Part shown: piece after piece, positions 5,991-13,537 of the stretch
Numbering within the stretch: position 1 is the first letter of the stretch
Layout: the number at the start of each line of letters is the position of its first letter
Origin: an uncultured Eubacterium sp.
GTDB taxonomy: Bacteria > Bacillota > Clostridia > Oscillospirales > CAG-272
NCBI GenBank assembly: GCA_900544285.1
Contig: UQUT01000025.1
Location: forward strand, 1 to 15,659
Reading direction: 5' to 3'
DNA length: 15,659 nucleotides
Program-made: the position numbers and the translations under genes
Notes under the pieces: model-generated
Told to the model about the DNA's origin: nothing
Databases searched by the model: none
What the model saw: the letters and a program-made list of their open reading frames with translations, nothing else

Positions 5991-6931
5991 AAGCCTTCCT
6001 CCGTGAGTTTATCAAGTTCGGCAAGCACCTGCATCGCCTCTGCTTTGTCGCGCAGGGTTGCGCCGCTTGCCTTTGCGTGTCCGCCGCCGCCGTGCGCAAC
6101 GGCAACGGGATTTATGTTGTATTTCGATGAGCGCAGCTCGCAGAGAACGCCGCTGTCGGTCTCCGTAAAGTTCACCCAGACGTCAACGCCCTTCAGGTCT
6201 GCCATCGTGCCGACCATTCCGCGCGAGACGGTGAAAATGTCCGCTCCCGTGCTTGCCAGCTCGTCTTTTGTGGTATAAATATATGCCGTGCCCTTTTCCG
6301 TCTGCTTTATTTTCAGCACGAACGACGCGCGCAACTTTGCCGCCGAGAGGTCATCGGAATAAAGATTTCTGAAAAGATACGCCGTGTCGATAAAACCCGT
6401 TTCCATAAGAAATGCGGCAAGGGTGAAGGTTCTTGCGTTTGTGCTGTCATAGCGGAAGCGACCGGAATCAGTCACCATTCCCGAATACAGCGCATTTGCG
6501 GCGACCGATGTCAATTCAAGCTTACATTCCTTTGCAAAGGCGGCTACAAGTCCGCAGCAACTTTCAAAGCTCGGCTCGTCTATATCAACATCCGCAATCT
6601 CCTCGCAGAAAATGTGATGATCCATACGGAGAATTCTCTCTGCCGTCGCATATCGTCCGTCGCTGATCAGCGCTTTTGCGGAAGTGTCAAGCACTATGCT
6701 GAGCGCGCCGTTATAGTATTCATCGGGGATTACGTCCGGCGTCGAGCCTTTTATAAAAGTGTATCTGCCCGCAGGGTCGCCGACGGCATAAACCTCTTTT
6801 TCCGGAAAATTTTTCTTCAGAAGCTCCTTCATCCCGACCTGACTTCCGATTGCGTCGCCGTCGGGGTTTGTGTGCCTGTGAATAATTATTCTGTTATACT
6901 TTTTTATCTCGCCTATCGCCGATTCAAACAA
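5987..6931 (-). CDS. DHH/DHHA1 phosphoesterase, NrnA-like (copy 2)
   Basis: 314 residues with the same architecture as copy 1. The DHH motifs are H20-x-x-x-D24-x-D26 (HTNPDGDAIGS), D82 (VLDTS) and D104-H105-H106; the DHHA1 nucleotide-binding loop is GGGGHAKASGA from 281. All metal ligands are kept, so both copies should be active. The start codon is TTG at 6931-6929, supported by AGGAGG nine bases upstream; no ATG lies nearby in frame. It begins 20 bases after the exonuclease stop and overlaps copy 1 by ATGA. The length matches typical NrnA (about 310-320), so of the two this may be the more standard nanoRNase/pAp phosphatase. Confidence 0.92.
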   Translation of the reverse strand: MFESAIGEIKKYNRIIIHRHTNPDGDAIGSQVGMKELLKKNFPEKEVYAVGDPAGRYTFIKGSTPDVIPDEYYNGALSIVLDTSAKALISDGRYATAERILRMDHHIFCEEIADVDIDEPSFESCCGLVAAFAKECKLELTSVAANALYSGMVTDSGRFRYDSTNARTFTLAAFLMETGFIDTAYLFRNLYSDDLSAAKLRASFVLKIKQTEKGTAYIYTTKDELASTGADIFTVSRGMVGTMADLKGVDVWVNFTETDSGVLCELRSSKYNINPVAVAHGGGGHAKASGATLRDKAEAMQVLAELDKLTEEGL

Positions 6932-6951
6932 TTTCGTTTTCCTCCTGTCCG

Positions 6952-7794
6952 TTATTTCAGTCCTATTGCGGATAGTACCTCTCCCGTGCGGAAGCTACGT
7001 CCCGAAAAGGTCGCCTCCTCTGGATTTATCGGGGTTTTGCAATCTCCGGAAAGCTTTATCAGCCTCCGGTTCTTCAAAAGCCTGTCTTTTCCCTCGGATA
7101 TGGCTTTCCGAAGCGATTCTTTTTCAATATTTTCGACGTTTTCCAAAAGTCCGTCAAGGGTTTTGTATGTATTTATCATCTTTGCCGCCGTTTTTGGTCC
7201 GACTCCGGAAATTCCTTTGATATTGTCCGAGCCGTCTCCTGTCAGGCATTTGAAATCCGCATATCCGGCGGGCATCACGCCCATTTTTGACAAAACGTAA
7301 TCAATGTCGCAGAGGACGCTTTTGTCCCCGCGATACCGCAAAACGCGCACATTCTCCCCTATCAGCTGAAAAAAGTCGCTGTCGTGCGAGGAGATGACAA
7401 TATCATATTCGCCGGCGCAGACTTTTGCGTAAGAGGCGATGATGTCGTCTGTCTCGCAGTCCTCTGTCTCGTAGCGACGAATACCCATAAAGTCCAGCGC
7501 GGAATAAATATCCGGTAGCTGCGAAAACGGGTTTTCATCCTCCGGCACAGACGAAAAATCGGGGCGGTTTGCCTTGTAATCTGCGTCTGTTTCGGTTCTG
7601 GTGTTCTCGTGCTCGCCGTCAAAAATAGCGATAATATGCGTCGGGGCGGTCATTTTTATCATCCTGATGACGGCGCCCGTAAAGCCGAGGGTTCCCCAGA
7701 TGCCTTTTCCGTCACCGCCCGTTATCCTTGCGGGCATACCGAAAAACATCTGAAAAAGGAGGTTGCTGCCGTCGATTATGAGTAGTCTTTTCAT
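6952..7794 (-). CDS. 5'-3' exonuclease (PolA N-terminal/FEN family), stand-alone
   Basis: 280 residues, equivalent to the 5' nuclease domain of DNA polymerase I without polymerase. Numbered from the upstream ATG at 7797, the motifs are IDGSN (D9), FDGEHENTR (D60), DYKANRP (K75, R78), the acidic cluster E112-D113-E115-D117-D118, SSHDSDFF (D139, D141) and GDGSDNIKGISGVGPKTA (D188, D191 and the H3TH DNA-binding turn). These fit a two-metal 5' nuclease acting on flaps, RNA primers or single strands. Two adjacent ATGs exist; GGAG at 7802-7805 is four bases from the first and seven from the second, so I choose the second (7794). It is the first gene of the operon, 28 bases after the -10 element. 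Confidence 0.92.
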   Translation of the reverse strand: MKRLLIIDGSNLLFQMFFGMPARITGGDGKGIWGTLGFTGAVIRMIKMTAPTHIIAIFDGEHENTRTETDADYKANRPDFSSVPEDENPFSQLPDIYSALDFMGIRRYETEDCETDDIIASYAKVCAGEYDIVISSHDSDFFQLIGENVRVLRYRGDKSVLCDIDYVLSKMGVMPAGYADFKCLTGDGSDNIKGISGVGPKTAAKMINTYKTLDGLLENVENIEKESLRKAISEGKDRLLKNRRLIKLSGDCKTPINPEEATFSGRSFRTGEVLSAIGLK

Positions 7795-7822
7795 CATACG
7801 TCTCCGATTGTTTTACAGGCTT

Positions 7823-7851
7823 ATTATATCACACTCCGCCGCCTTTTGCAA
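7823..7851 (-). promoter_or_regulatory. Promoter of the exonuclease-DHH-DHH-surE operon
   Basis: On the - strand TTGCAA (7851 to 7846), a 17-base spacer, then TATAAT (7828 to 7823), exact consensus and with an extended TGA in front. Transcription would start about 7816, leaving a leader of about 20 bases. Confidence 0.85.
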
Positions 7852-7864
7852 CGGTAAAAAACAC

Positions 7865-7893
7865 TTGAAAAAGCTGCCTATGGGTGATATACT
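7865..7893 (+). promoter_or_regulatory. Promoter of the GNAT acetyltransferase gene
   Basis: TTGAAA (7865-7870), a 17-base spacer, and TATACT (7888-7893) with an extended TGA before it. Transcription would start about 7900. That puts the upstream in-frame ATG at 7895 at or before the RNA start and so supports the gene start at 7922. It is back to back with the exonuclease promoter, the -35 elements being 13 bases apart. Confidence 0.82.
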
Positions 7894-7921
7894 TATGAAA
7901 AAACAAAAAGAGGACGCAAAA

Positions 7922-8410
7922 ATGATAAATATCAGAGCCTTGCGTGCAGGAGACCTCCCCGCCTGCCTTGAAATATATAATTACTACATAGAGAACACGA
8001 CTTATTCGTTTGAGGAGGAGCCGCTTTCTCTTGCCGCATTTGCCGGGAGAGCGGAGAACATCTCGGCGGAATATCCGTTCCTCATTGCGGAGGAGGACGG
8101 AAAAATTCTCGGCTACGCCTATCTTTCTGCCTTTTCCGACCGCACGGCATACCGCTTCACAGCCGATCTTTCGATATACCTCTCTCCTTCGTCAACGGGA
8201 AAAGGCACAGGCGGGATTCTTCTCTCGCAGATTGAATTGCTCGGACGCGCGGCGGGAATAAAAAATGTTATATCTATCATCACGGAAGAAAATTCGCCCA
8301 GCCTTACTTTTCACGAAAAGCACGGATATTCCGTCTGCGGTGATTTTCCGGCTGTCGGATATAAATTCGGGCGGTGGCTCGGAGTTAAATATCTTATCAA
8401 AGCAATATAA
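7922..8410 (+). CDS. GNAT N-acetyltransferase, phosphinothricin acetyltransferase (PAT/MddA) type
   Basis: 162 residues, usual size for the family. These enzymes transfer acetyl from acetyl-CoA to amino groups of methionine sulfone/sulfoximine-like compounds, phosphinothricin or other amino acid analogues. Signatures in order: ACLEIYNYYIENTTYSFEEE at 14-33, YPFLIAEEDGKILGYAYL around 51-68, TAYRFTADLSIYL at 75-87, the acetyl-CoA loop STGKGTGG at 91-98 (usually R-G-K-G-I-G, so slightly variant), and GYKFGRWLGV near 146-155. Start ATG 7922 follows AGAGGA at seven bases; longer in-frame starts (7763, 7895) lie before the promoter or at the RNA start. It is monocistronic, with a terminator right after. 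Natural substrate unknown. Confidence 0.92.
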   Translation: MINIRALRAGDLPACLEIYNYYIENTTYSFEEEPLSLAAFAGRAENISAEYPFLIAEEDGKILGYAYLSAFSDRTAYRFTADLSIYLSPSSTGKGTGGILLSQIELLGRAAGIKNVISIITEENSPSLTFHEKHGYSVCGDFPAVGYKFGRWLGVKYLIKAI

Positions 8411-8433
8411 AAAGCCTCTTTCGGGGCACGGGC

Positions 8434-8462
8434 ACAGAAGCGGAAAACCGCTTCTGTTTTTT
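8434..8462 (+). terminator. Intrinsic terminator of the GNAT gene
   Basis: ACAGAAGCGG (8434-8443), loop AAAA, CCGCTTCTGT (8448-8457), followed by a T-run through 8462. A perfect 10-bp stem starting 24 bases after the stop codon. Confidence 0.93.
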
Positions 8463-8490
8463 GTTGCTCAAAATCGCAGACAATAAGGAA

Positions 8491-8521
8491 ATTTGCAAGT
8501 ATGCAAAGCACGCTTGCAAAT
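8491..8521. repeat. Inverted repeat in the 8463-8627 intergenic stretch
   Basis: ATTTGCAAG (8491-8499) is perfectly complementary to CTTGCAAAT (8513-8521), with the 13-base loop between them also containing TGCAAAGCA. No T-run follows, so it is not a terminator. It lies beside the dispersed hairpin repeat and may be part of the same structured unit. Confidence 0.5.
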
Positions 8522-8542
8522 CTCCCCCGAACGGCGAGGTTG

Positions 8543-8626
8543 AAAAGGAACGCACAAAACCAACAAATGAAGTTCCTTTTGTCTGCTTTTCTTCTCAAAG
8601 AAAAGCAGATCGAAGAAAGAGGAAAA
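8543..8626. repeat. Dispersed hairpin repeat, copy 1
   Basis: The part 8571-8626 matches 15605-15659 at most positions. Its centre is a 12-bp perfect hairpin, TCTGCTTTTCTT (8582-8593), loop CTCA, AAGAAAAGCAGA (8598-8609), followed by TCGAAGAAAG. Just before it AAAAGGAAC (8543-8551) pairs with GTTCCTTTT (8572-8580). It lies between convergent terminators at the end of the GldG/DUF4340 operon and carries no coding potential. Confidence 0.65.
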
Positions 8627-8627
8627 G

Positions 8628-8656
8628 AAAAATCCCCGCGGTGACGGGGATTTTTT
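8628..8656 (-). terminator. Intrinsic terminator of the ABC/DUF4340 operon
   Basis: AAAAATCCCCG (8628-8638), loop CGGTGA, CGGGGATTTTT (8645-8655). On the - strand the stem ends in a T-run (GATTTTTCTTTTCC). It lies eight bases after the stop of the last gene of the operon and also could act from the + side. Confidence 0.9.
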
Positions 8657-8664
8657 GATTTTGT

Positions 8665-11175
8665 TCAGTTGACGGCGTCACGGTTTATTTCGACGCCGGA
8701 GAGGAGCTTTCCGGAATCAGAGAAGAGCTTTTCAAGAATCTGAGTTCTGATAAGCACGCCTGTTGAAGCTTCTTCGGCAGTTTCGCTTACGACTGTGCGC
8801 GAGCCGTCCGCCTCAATTCTGTATGTCACGGTGTGAGAGGAGGGAACGGAGAGCTTGAAGGTTTCGTTTATCTGCTTGACTTCTTTTCCGTCTGCGCCGG
8901 TCACTGTGTTATAAATGTCATAGAACTTATAGGTGTAGAAGGTCTGGGTATATTCTCCTGTTGTTGTTGCGGGGAGGTACTGCGAAACGATGAGCTCGTT
9001 TTCGTCGTTATAGGTGTATTTCGGCTTTAAGTTACCGTCCACAGTGCTGACTTCCTTGAGGAAGAAGCGACCCTTTTCCTCGTCATAATATGCCGTGGCA
9101 TATTCGAGAACTCTTCCGCTTTCAAGCGTTGTTTTTACGTTTGAGCAGACGATGTTTCCGCCGAGATAACGAACCTGCGCAGGTCGACGTGTGCCGTTTT
9201 CGTCGGTATAATACACGCGTCTTCCCTTTTCGTCATAACGGCTGTACGTTATGGGCTGATCGTTCGGTGTGTCCGCGATGTTTATCTGGGCGAAGGGCTC
9301 ATCGGAAATGTCAAGGCCCTCCGTGCTTCCTTCGAGGGCAAGTCTTCTTGTGATGAGCACATAGAAGAGGGAACGGAAGTTTTCAAAATCTCCGTATTTG
9401 TCCTTGATGGTATAAAGACCGACGGTTGTTGTTTTATATTTGAGGTTGAATATCGCGTCGACAATGTTTCCTTCTTCATCGACCTTTGTAAGGAGTTTGC
9501 CGCCTTCGCCCGCCTCCGTTGCAACTGCTTTGTAATTGTTTTCGTTGCCTGTCATCGTGTAACGGACGGAAATTCCCGCGCGCTTGCTGATTATTTCAAA
9601 ATAATCCGTGCAGTTGATGTAGTTATAATAAAGCGTGCCTTGGGAGAACTTCGCAAGCGACCATTCGATGAATTCAAATGTGTCGGCAGAGACTGTATAG
9701 ACAACGTCAAACTCGGAGGAATAGACATAATAGAAGGTCGATCCGTCCTCGCCTGTCATCTTTTCGCTGAAATAAATGACGGAAAGCGCGTCATCCTCTG
9801 CCTCCTCGTCCGCGGCGAACACCAGCTTTGCATAGCAGTTGTCCGTACCGTCTTTGAGACGGTCAGAGTCAAGGTCAAGACCGTATTTCGAATATACTTC
9901 CTCGGAATGGATTCTGTCTCCGAAGTCGATGACCTTCTTCGCATAGATATATGCAAGATTATAGGTCACGGAATTTGTATAATTTGTTTCCGCAAGCGTG
10001 TAGCCTGTGGGATAAATAAGTCTGAAGGTGTTTGTTCCGGCTATGTTGCTCGACTCGTCTGCAAGACCGACCTTGACAGTCAGCGCTCGCTCTCCGCCCG
10101 CGCCTTTTCTGTAAAGTTCAAATCTGCCGAGAGAATCGGCGCCGTCGCCGATCGGCGTTGTGACAAGCGTCGAAAGCAGGGAAGCGCTGCCTCCGAGATA
10201 ATAAGCGGAGGAACTGCCGATTATATAAACTATATAATTGTCACCGTTGCGGCGATCCTTGACAGTTGCATAGTAGCCCGCCTTTGAGGGAAGCTCTTTG
10301 CCGACATAGAACGTATATTCTCCGCCGTCGGACAATTCAACCGTGATTTCTGCGGGAGAGGAGGCGGCGTCAAGACCGTATTTTGCAAGGTCGCTTTCGC
10401 TTGCCGTGTCAGTGACTCTGAAGCCTGTTGAAAGTCCCTTTGTCACGGGGGTTGCGGAAACGACGGTCGTCTGAACGATTGCCGCGGCAACCGCCGATTG
10501 ATCGAGGGTGTATTTGTCGTTGCCGACAAGCCTGAACTGGTTGGATGACGAAAGCGCGTTTACAGAATATACCGCATATTTGCCGTCATTTGCGTTTTCG
10601 GCTATCGCGACATAAAATCTGTTGCCCGTGTCAAGCGATTTTGACGATCCGACGCCGAGCGTGTATGATTTTCCGTCAACGCTTATGCTTATAACATTTG
10701 CAGATGAGAAATCGATCCCGTAGCTTGAAAGAGCCGATTGTTCGATCTTGTCGTCCACGAGGGTCGCGCTTTTGCCTTCGCCCTCTCCTGCGGCGATGAA
10801 TTTAAGGTCGTCATTTGAAAAATAAAGATTTGAGCCGGCATATTGATACTTTGAATATCCCTCCTGAACATAGGAACGGATTGTATATTCCTCGGAAGCC
10901 GTCTTTACATGCAGCGCCTCAACATCGTTTCTCGTTCTGAGCGGGAAAAGATAAAGGACGGAGGTGGATTCTTCAAAATATTCGCCGTCATAGATGACGT
11001 CGGGGCGAACCTTCACCGTCTCCGACGGTTTTATCCATATAAAATATACGGGAAGAATTATTGCGATTGCGACAAGACAAGCGATTATTGCAATCGCCTG
11101 CTTTGTCAGAAGGGAACGGTCGCCGTTTTCTTTCTTAACAAAGAACGCTTTGACCTTTGCGAAAAAGTTTTTCAT
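8665..11175 (-). CDS. Large DUF4340-family membrane-anchored protein
   Basis: 836 residues from ATG 11175, which overlaps the GldG stop as ATGA and follows GGAGACG; the open frame reaches 11256 but lies inside GldG without a ribosome site. A short basic cytosolic N-terminus leads to one transmembrane helix (about 24-47), and the rest is extracytoplasmic. DUF4340 modules recur near 150-215, 262-330 and 428-500, each beginning YG[IL]D and continuing with a strand such as VDGKSYTLGVG or SDGGEYTFYVG, then a tyrosine-rich YVY/YIVYI strand. The C-terminal third (YDEKGRRVYYTDENGTRRP and similar) resembles YD/RHS-like beta repeats. DUF4340 proteins are coded beside GldA/F/G-like ABC transporters in many phyla; function unknown. 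It is unusually large and repetitive compared with usual members of some 300-500 residues. Confidence 0.85.
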   Translation of the reverse strand: MKNFFAKVKAFFVKKENGDRSLLTKQAIAIIACLVAIAIILPVYFIWIKPSETVKVRPDVIYDGEYFEESTSVLYLFPLRTRNDVEALHVKTASEEYTIRSYVQEGYSKYQYAGSNLYFSNDDLKFIAAGEGEGKSATLVDDKIEQSALSSYGIDFSSANVISISVDGKSYTLGVGSSKSLDTGNRFYVAIAENANDGKYAVYSVNALSSSNQFRLVGNDKYTLDQSAVAAAIVQTTVVSATPVTKGLSTGFRVTDTASESDLAKYGLDAASSPAEITVELSDGGEYTFYVGKELPSKAGYYATVKDRRNGDNYIVYIIGSSSAYYLGGSASLLSTLVTTPIGDGADSLGRFELYRKGAGGERALTVKVGLADESSNIAGTNTFRLIYPTGYTLAETNYTNSVTYNLAYIYAKKVIDFGDRIHSEEVYSKYGLDLDSDRLKDGTDNCYAKLVFAADEEAEDDALSVIYFSEKMTGEDGSTFYYVYSSEFDVVYTVSADTFEFIEWSLAKFSQGTLYYNYINCTDYFEIISKRAGISVRYTMTGNENNYKAVATEAGEGGKLLTKVDEEGNIVDAIFNLKYKTTTVGLYTIKDKYGDFENFRSLFYVLITRRLALEGSTEGLDISDEPFAQINIADTPNDQPITYSRYDEKGRRVYYTDENGTRRPAQVRYLGGNIVCSNVKTTLESGRVLEYATAYYDEEKGRFFLKEVSTVDGNLKPKYTYNDENELIVSQYLPATTTGEYTQTFYTYKFYDIYNTVTGADGKEVKQINETFKLSVPSSHTVTYRIEADGSRTVVSETAEEASTGVLIRTQILEKLFSDSGKLLSGVEINRDAVN

Positions 11176-12800
11176 GAATGGCGTCTCCTTATCCATACGA
11201 ATGTGCCGAAGGCAATTATCAGCACGGGCAGAACGGCAACACAGACAACCGTCCATGTTGTTGCGGCAGACGTCGATACCGAAAGACCGTTTGAATCGAA
11301 TTTTTTCATGCTGATGTTCTCATAGTTGACGCTTTCGTTGCGGTTGATATATGAGAAGACCATGTTCATAATGCTGTTGTTTATCGGTATCTGCGGGTCG
11401 ACAAATGTGCTTGAACCGAAGCAGAATACACAGCTGTATGTGCCGTTTGTATCATTTTTATCCCATACGACTCTGGAAAATGCCGCAAGCGCGACAGAAC
11501 CCTTCTCGCCGTTGCACTCGGCTGTTTTATAAGAGGGGAGAAGCTCATACGTTCCGTGGTCGCCGCTTTCGAGCGCGACGAGCTGACCGTCCGTATTGTT
11601 TGTGCGGGTATCGCTCATGCCGTCGCCGTTTTCGTCATTTTTGACGATAACGGATTTTGCGCTGTTGAATATAGCGTCGGGATAGCTTTCGCTTGTGTCC
11701 GTATCTATAATACGGCTCAGAAGTCCGCGTGCCATGATGTTCTTTGCGTCAAGCTCGGAATAGTCCGCGAAGATTTTGACCCCGTTTGAGCCCGAAACGG
11801 AATGAGCGTTATCCGTAACGGACGAGCCGTAACCGAGGTTCCATTCGGAGAGGAGCTCTTCAAGGGCATGGAGCTTGGGAGTTGACGAATTTTCCATGAC
11901 GATGAGGTTGCCGTAATTTGTCTGGAGGAATTCGCGGATTTTCTTCGCCTCGGAAACCATGTCCGGATTTTCGCTTGTGGGGGCGAGAAGGTCATATATC
12001 GGCGCGTTGATTATGAGCACGTCCGAATTGTGTTTTGCGCCGCTTTCATAGGGGAAGTCCTCATATGAAAGGTTTATCGCCTTTACATTATAGCCGATTT
12101 TATCGAGAAGGTCGACCCAGTCGGACGCCTGGTCGAGCGTCGGCTCGCCATGACCCTGAAGGTAATATGCCGTGGGACGGTCTGCGAAGTTTACAAGGCG
12201 GGATATTGCGGAAATGAACGCAACCTCGGCATTATAAGCATAGATGCTTTTTGTCGTCTGACCTGTCGATTCGTTTGTGGTGTTCATCCAGGTGAAGAAG
12301 TTTTCAAGCGAATAACGCTTGGGCGCCCTCTCTATTATGGGATTGCCGTTTGCGTCCGCAAGCTCAATCGCAACGTCTGTCGTATAGATTGCGTCAGCTT
12401 CGTTTAGCTGATAGCGGGTCTTTTCCTCCGGATTTTTGATGATGTCCTTTGAAACAAGGCGGACATTGTCAAATCTCTTTTCAATTTGCTTTATTGTGTG
12501 ATAAACATAGTTTGTGTAAGCGGAGTTTACTGAGAACCTGTCCTCGTCCATCATTATGACTATGTTTATATACTTCTTTTCTCCGCCTTCGGGGTTGAGA
12601 ATTTTATCAAGCTCCTGCTCAAAGTCATCGGAGATCGAATAAATGCTTGCGCCCGTAAGGTCTGTATACCATGAGTTTGTTGAAGCAAGCGATGTCACAA
12701 CAACGTTGAGAATAAGCACGAGCGCAATGACGATAACCGTCAGCGCGACGGCGCTCCCGCCGTATTTGAATTTCTTGCTTTTGAAAACCGAATTTTTCAT
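11172..12800 (-). CDS. GldG-family ABC transporter auxiliary subunit
   Basis: 542 residues. One transmembrane helix at 16-37, a large extracytoplasmic domain, and a second helix at 515-537 followed by RRRHS. The QGHGE motif at 215-219 (YYLQGHGEPTLDQ) and the preceding LTGASIYSIS and VTYR-like strands are typical of the GldG/ABC-2 uncharacterised transport component (COG3225 type). NDENGDGMSD at 388-397 resembles a calcium-binding D-x-N-x-D-G loop. An open frame begins at 12830, but AAGGAGG at 12811-12817 lies inside that extension and ten bases before ATG 12800, so 12800 is the start. In Bacteroidetes the homologue supports gliding; here no gliding genes are present and a cell-envelope transport or sensing role is more likely, unproven. 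Confidence 0.88.
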   Translation of the reverse strand: MKNSVFKSKKFKYGGSAVALTVIVIALVLILNVVVTSLASTNSWYTDLTGASIYSISDDFEQELDKILNPEGGEKKYINIVIMMDEDRFSVNSAYTNYVYHTIKQIEKRFDNVRLVSKDIIKNPEEKTRYQLNEADAIYTTDVAIELADANGNPIIERAPKRYSLENFFTWMNTTNESTGQTTKSIYAYNAEVAFISAISRLVNFADRPTAYYLQGHGEPTLDQASDWVDLLDKIGYNVKAINLSYEDFPYESGAKHNSDVLIINAPIYDLLAPTSENPDMVSEAKKIREFLQTNYGNLIVMENSSTPKLHALEELLSEWNLGYGSSVTDNAHSVSGSNGVKIFADYSELDAKNIMARGLLSRIIDTDTSESYPDAIFNSAKSVIVKNDENGDGMSDTRTNNTDGQLVALESGDHGTYELLPSYKTAECNGEKGSVALAAFSRVVWDKNDTNGTYSCVFCFGSSTFVDPQIPINNSIMNMVFSYINRNESVNYENISMKKFDSNGLSVSTSAATTWTVVCVAVLPVLIIAFGTFVWIRRRHS

Positions 12801-12826
12801 TTTATTTATTCCTCCTTTGTATATAG

Positions 12827-13537
12827 TCACGACCAGCGGCGCTTTTCAAAAGCTCTGACCGTGAGGAAGAGGAACAATGCCGTTACCGAGGAGAAATAGA
12901 CTATCGAGGCATAATCGAGTATGCCGGAGGCAAATCTCTCCGTGCGGGCGGAAAATGATATTGCCGAGAGGATAACGCGCAGAAATTCCACGTTTATATA
13001 GTTGTTGAGCAGGCTTATGTTTATGAGAAGGATTATCGCGGCGATTGTTCCGAGAGCCGCAATAAACTGGTTTTCCGTAAGTGACGAGATGAAAACGCCG
13101 ATTGCAATGAACGCCGCACCGGAAAGAATAATCGAAATGACGCTGCATATATAGCTTGCGAGGTTGGGCGTGCCGTAAAGGGCGAGGGGGATATAATAAA
13201 TTATCGAAGAGATAACGAATGTCCCGCCGAAGAGAGTGAACGCGGCAAGAAACTTTGCAAATACCATTCCGAAAAGCGAAACGGGGCTTGTCAGAATGAG
13301 CTGGTCGGTGCGCATTTTTCTTTCTTCGCTGAGCAGCTTCATTGTTATCAGCGGTATGATGACGATGAAAATGTAAAGAATATACATAAAGTAAGCGGCG
13401 ACGTTGCTGTTCTCGCCTGCCTGAAGGGTGCAGTCCATGAAGATGAACGCAGAGACGGCAAGAAATACCGCGACGAATATATATCCCACGGGGGAGGTAA
13501 AGTATGATTGCATTTCGCGCTTATAGATGGCTGTCAT
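12827..13537 (-). CDS. ABC-2 type permease (GldF-like)
   Basis: 236 residues with six hydrophobic segments, the membrane channel of the transporter. The cytosolic loop after the second segment reads PLITMKLLSEERKMRTDQLI, and TSPVSLFGMVFAKF follows; both are typical of ABC-2 permeases of the GldF group, where the loop contacts the ATPase. The N-terminus (IYKREMQSYFTSPVGYIF) is also characteristic. Start ATG overlaps the ATPase stop as ATGA and follows GGAGG at nine bases, so subunits are made in coupled translation. The next gene, GldG-like, starts 26 bases later. Substrate unknown. Confidence 0.93.
   Translation of the reverse strand: MTAIYKREMQSYFTSPVGYIFVAVFLAVSAFIFMDCTLQAGENSNVAAYFMYILYIFIVIIPLITMKLLSEERKMRTDQLILTSPVSLFGMVFAKFLAAFTLFGGTFVISSIIYYIPLALYGTPNLASYICSVISIILSGAAFIAIGVFISSLTENQFIAALGTIAAIILLINISLLNNYINVEFLRVILSAISFSARTERFASGILDYASIVYFSSVTALFLFLTVRAFEKRRWS

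Noticed and set aside
6614..7300. 228-codon + strand open frame across the DHH2/exonuclease junction
   Set aside because: Spans two well-supported genes on the other strand and shows no domain.
7763..7921. Extended GNAT reading frame from 7763
   Set aside because: It overlaps the divergent exonuclease and both promoters; the domain starts at 7922.
9640..10287. 215-codon + strand open frame inside the DUF4340 gene
   Set aside because: Antisense shadow, without family resemblance or a ribosome site.
11176..11256. Longer N-terminus of the DUF4340 protein from 11256
   Set aside because: Lies wholly inside the GldG gene, is cysteine/arginine-rich and lacks a ribosome site; ATG 11175 has an ATGA overlap and GGAG.
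12801..12830. GTG start at 12830 for the GldG homologue, giving ATGA-like overlap
   Set aside because: The AAGGAGG site lies inside this extension and points to ATG 12800.
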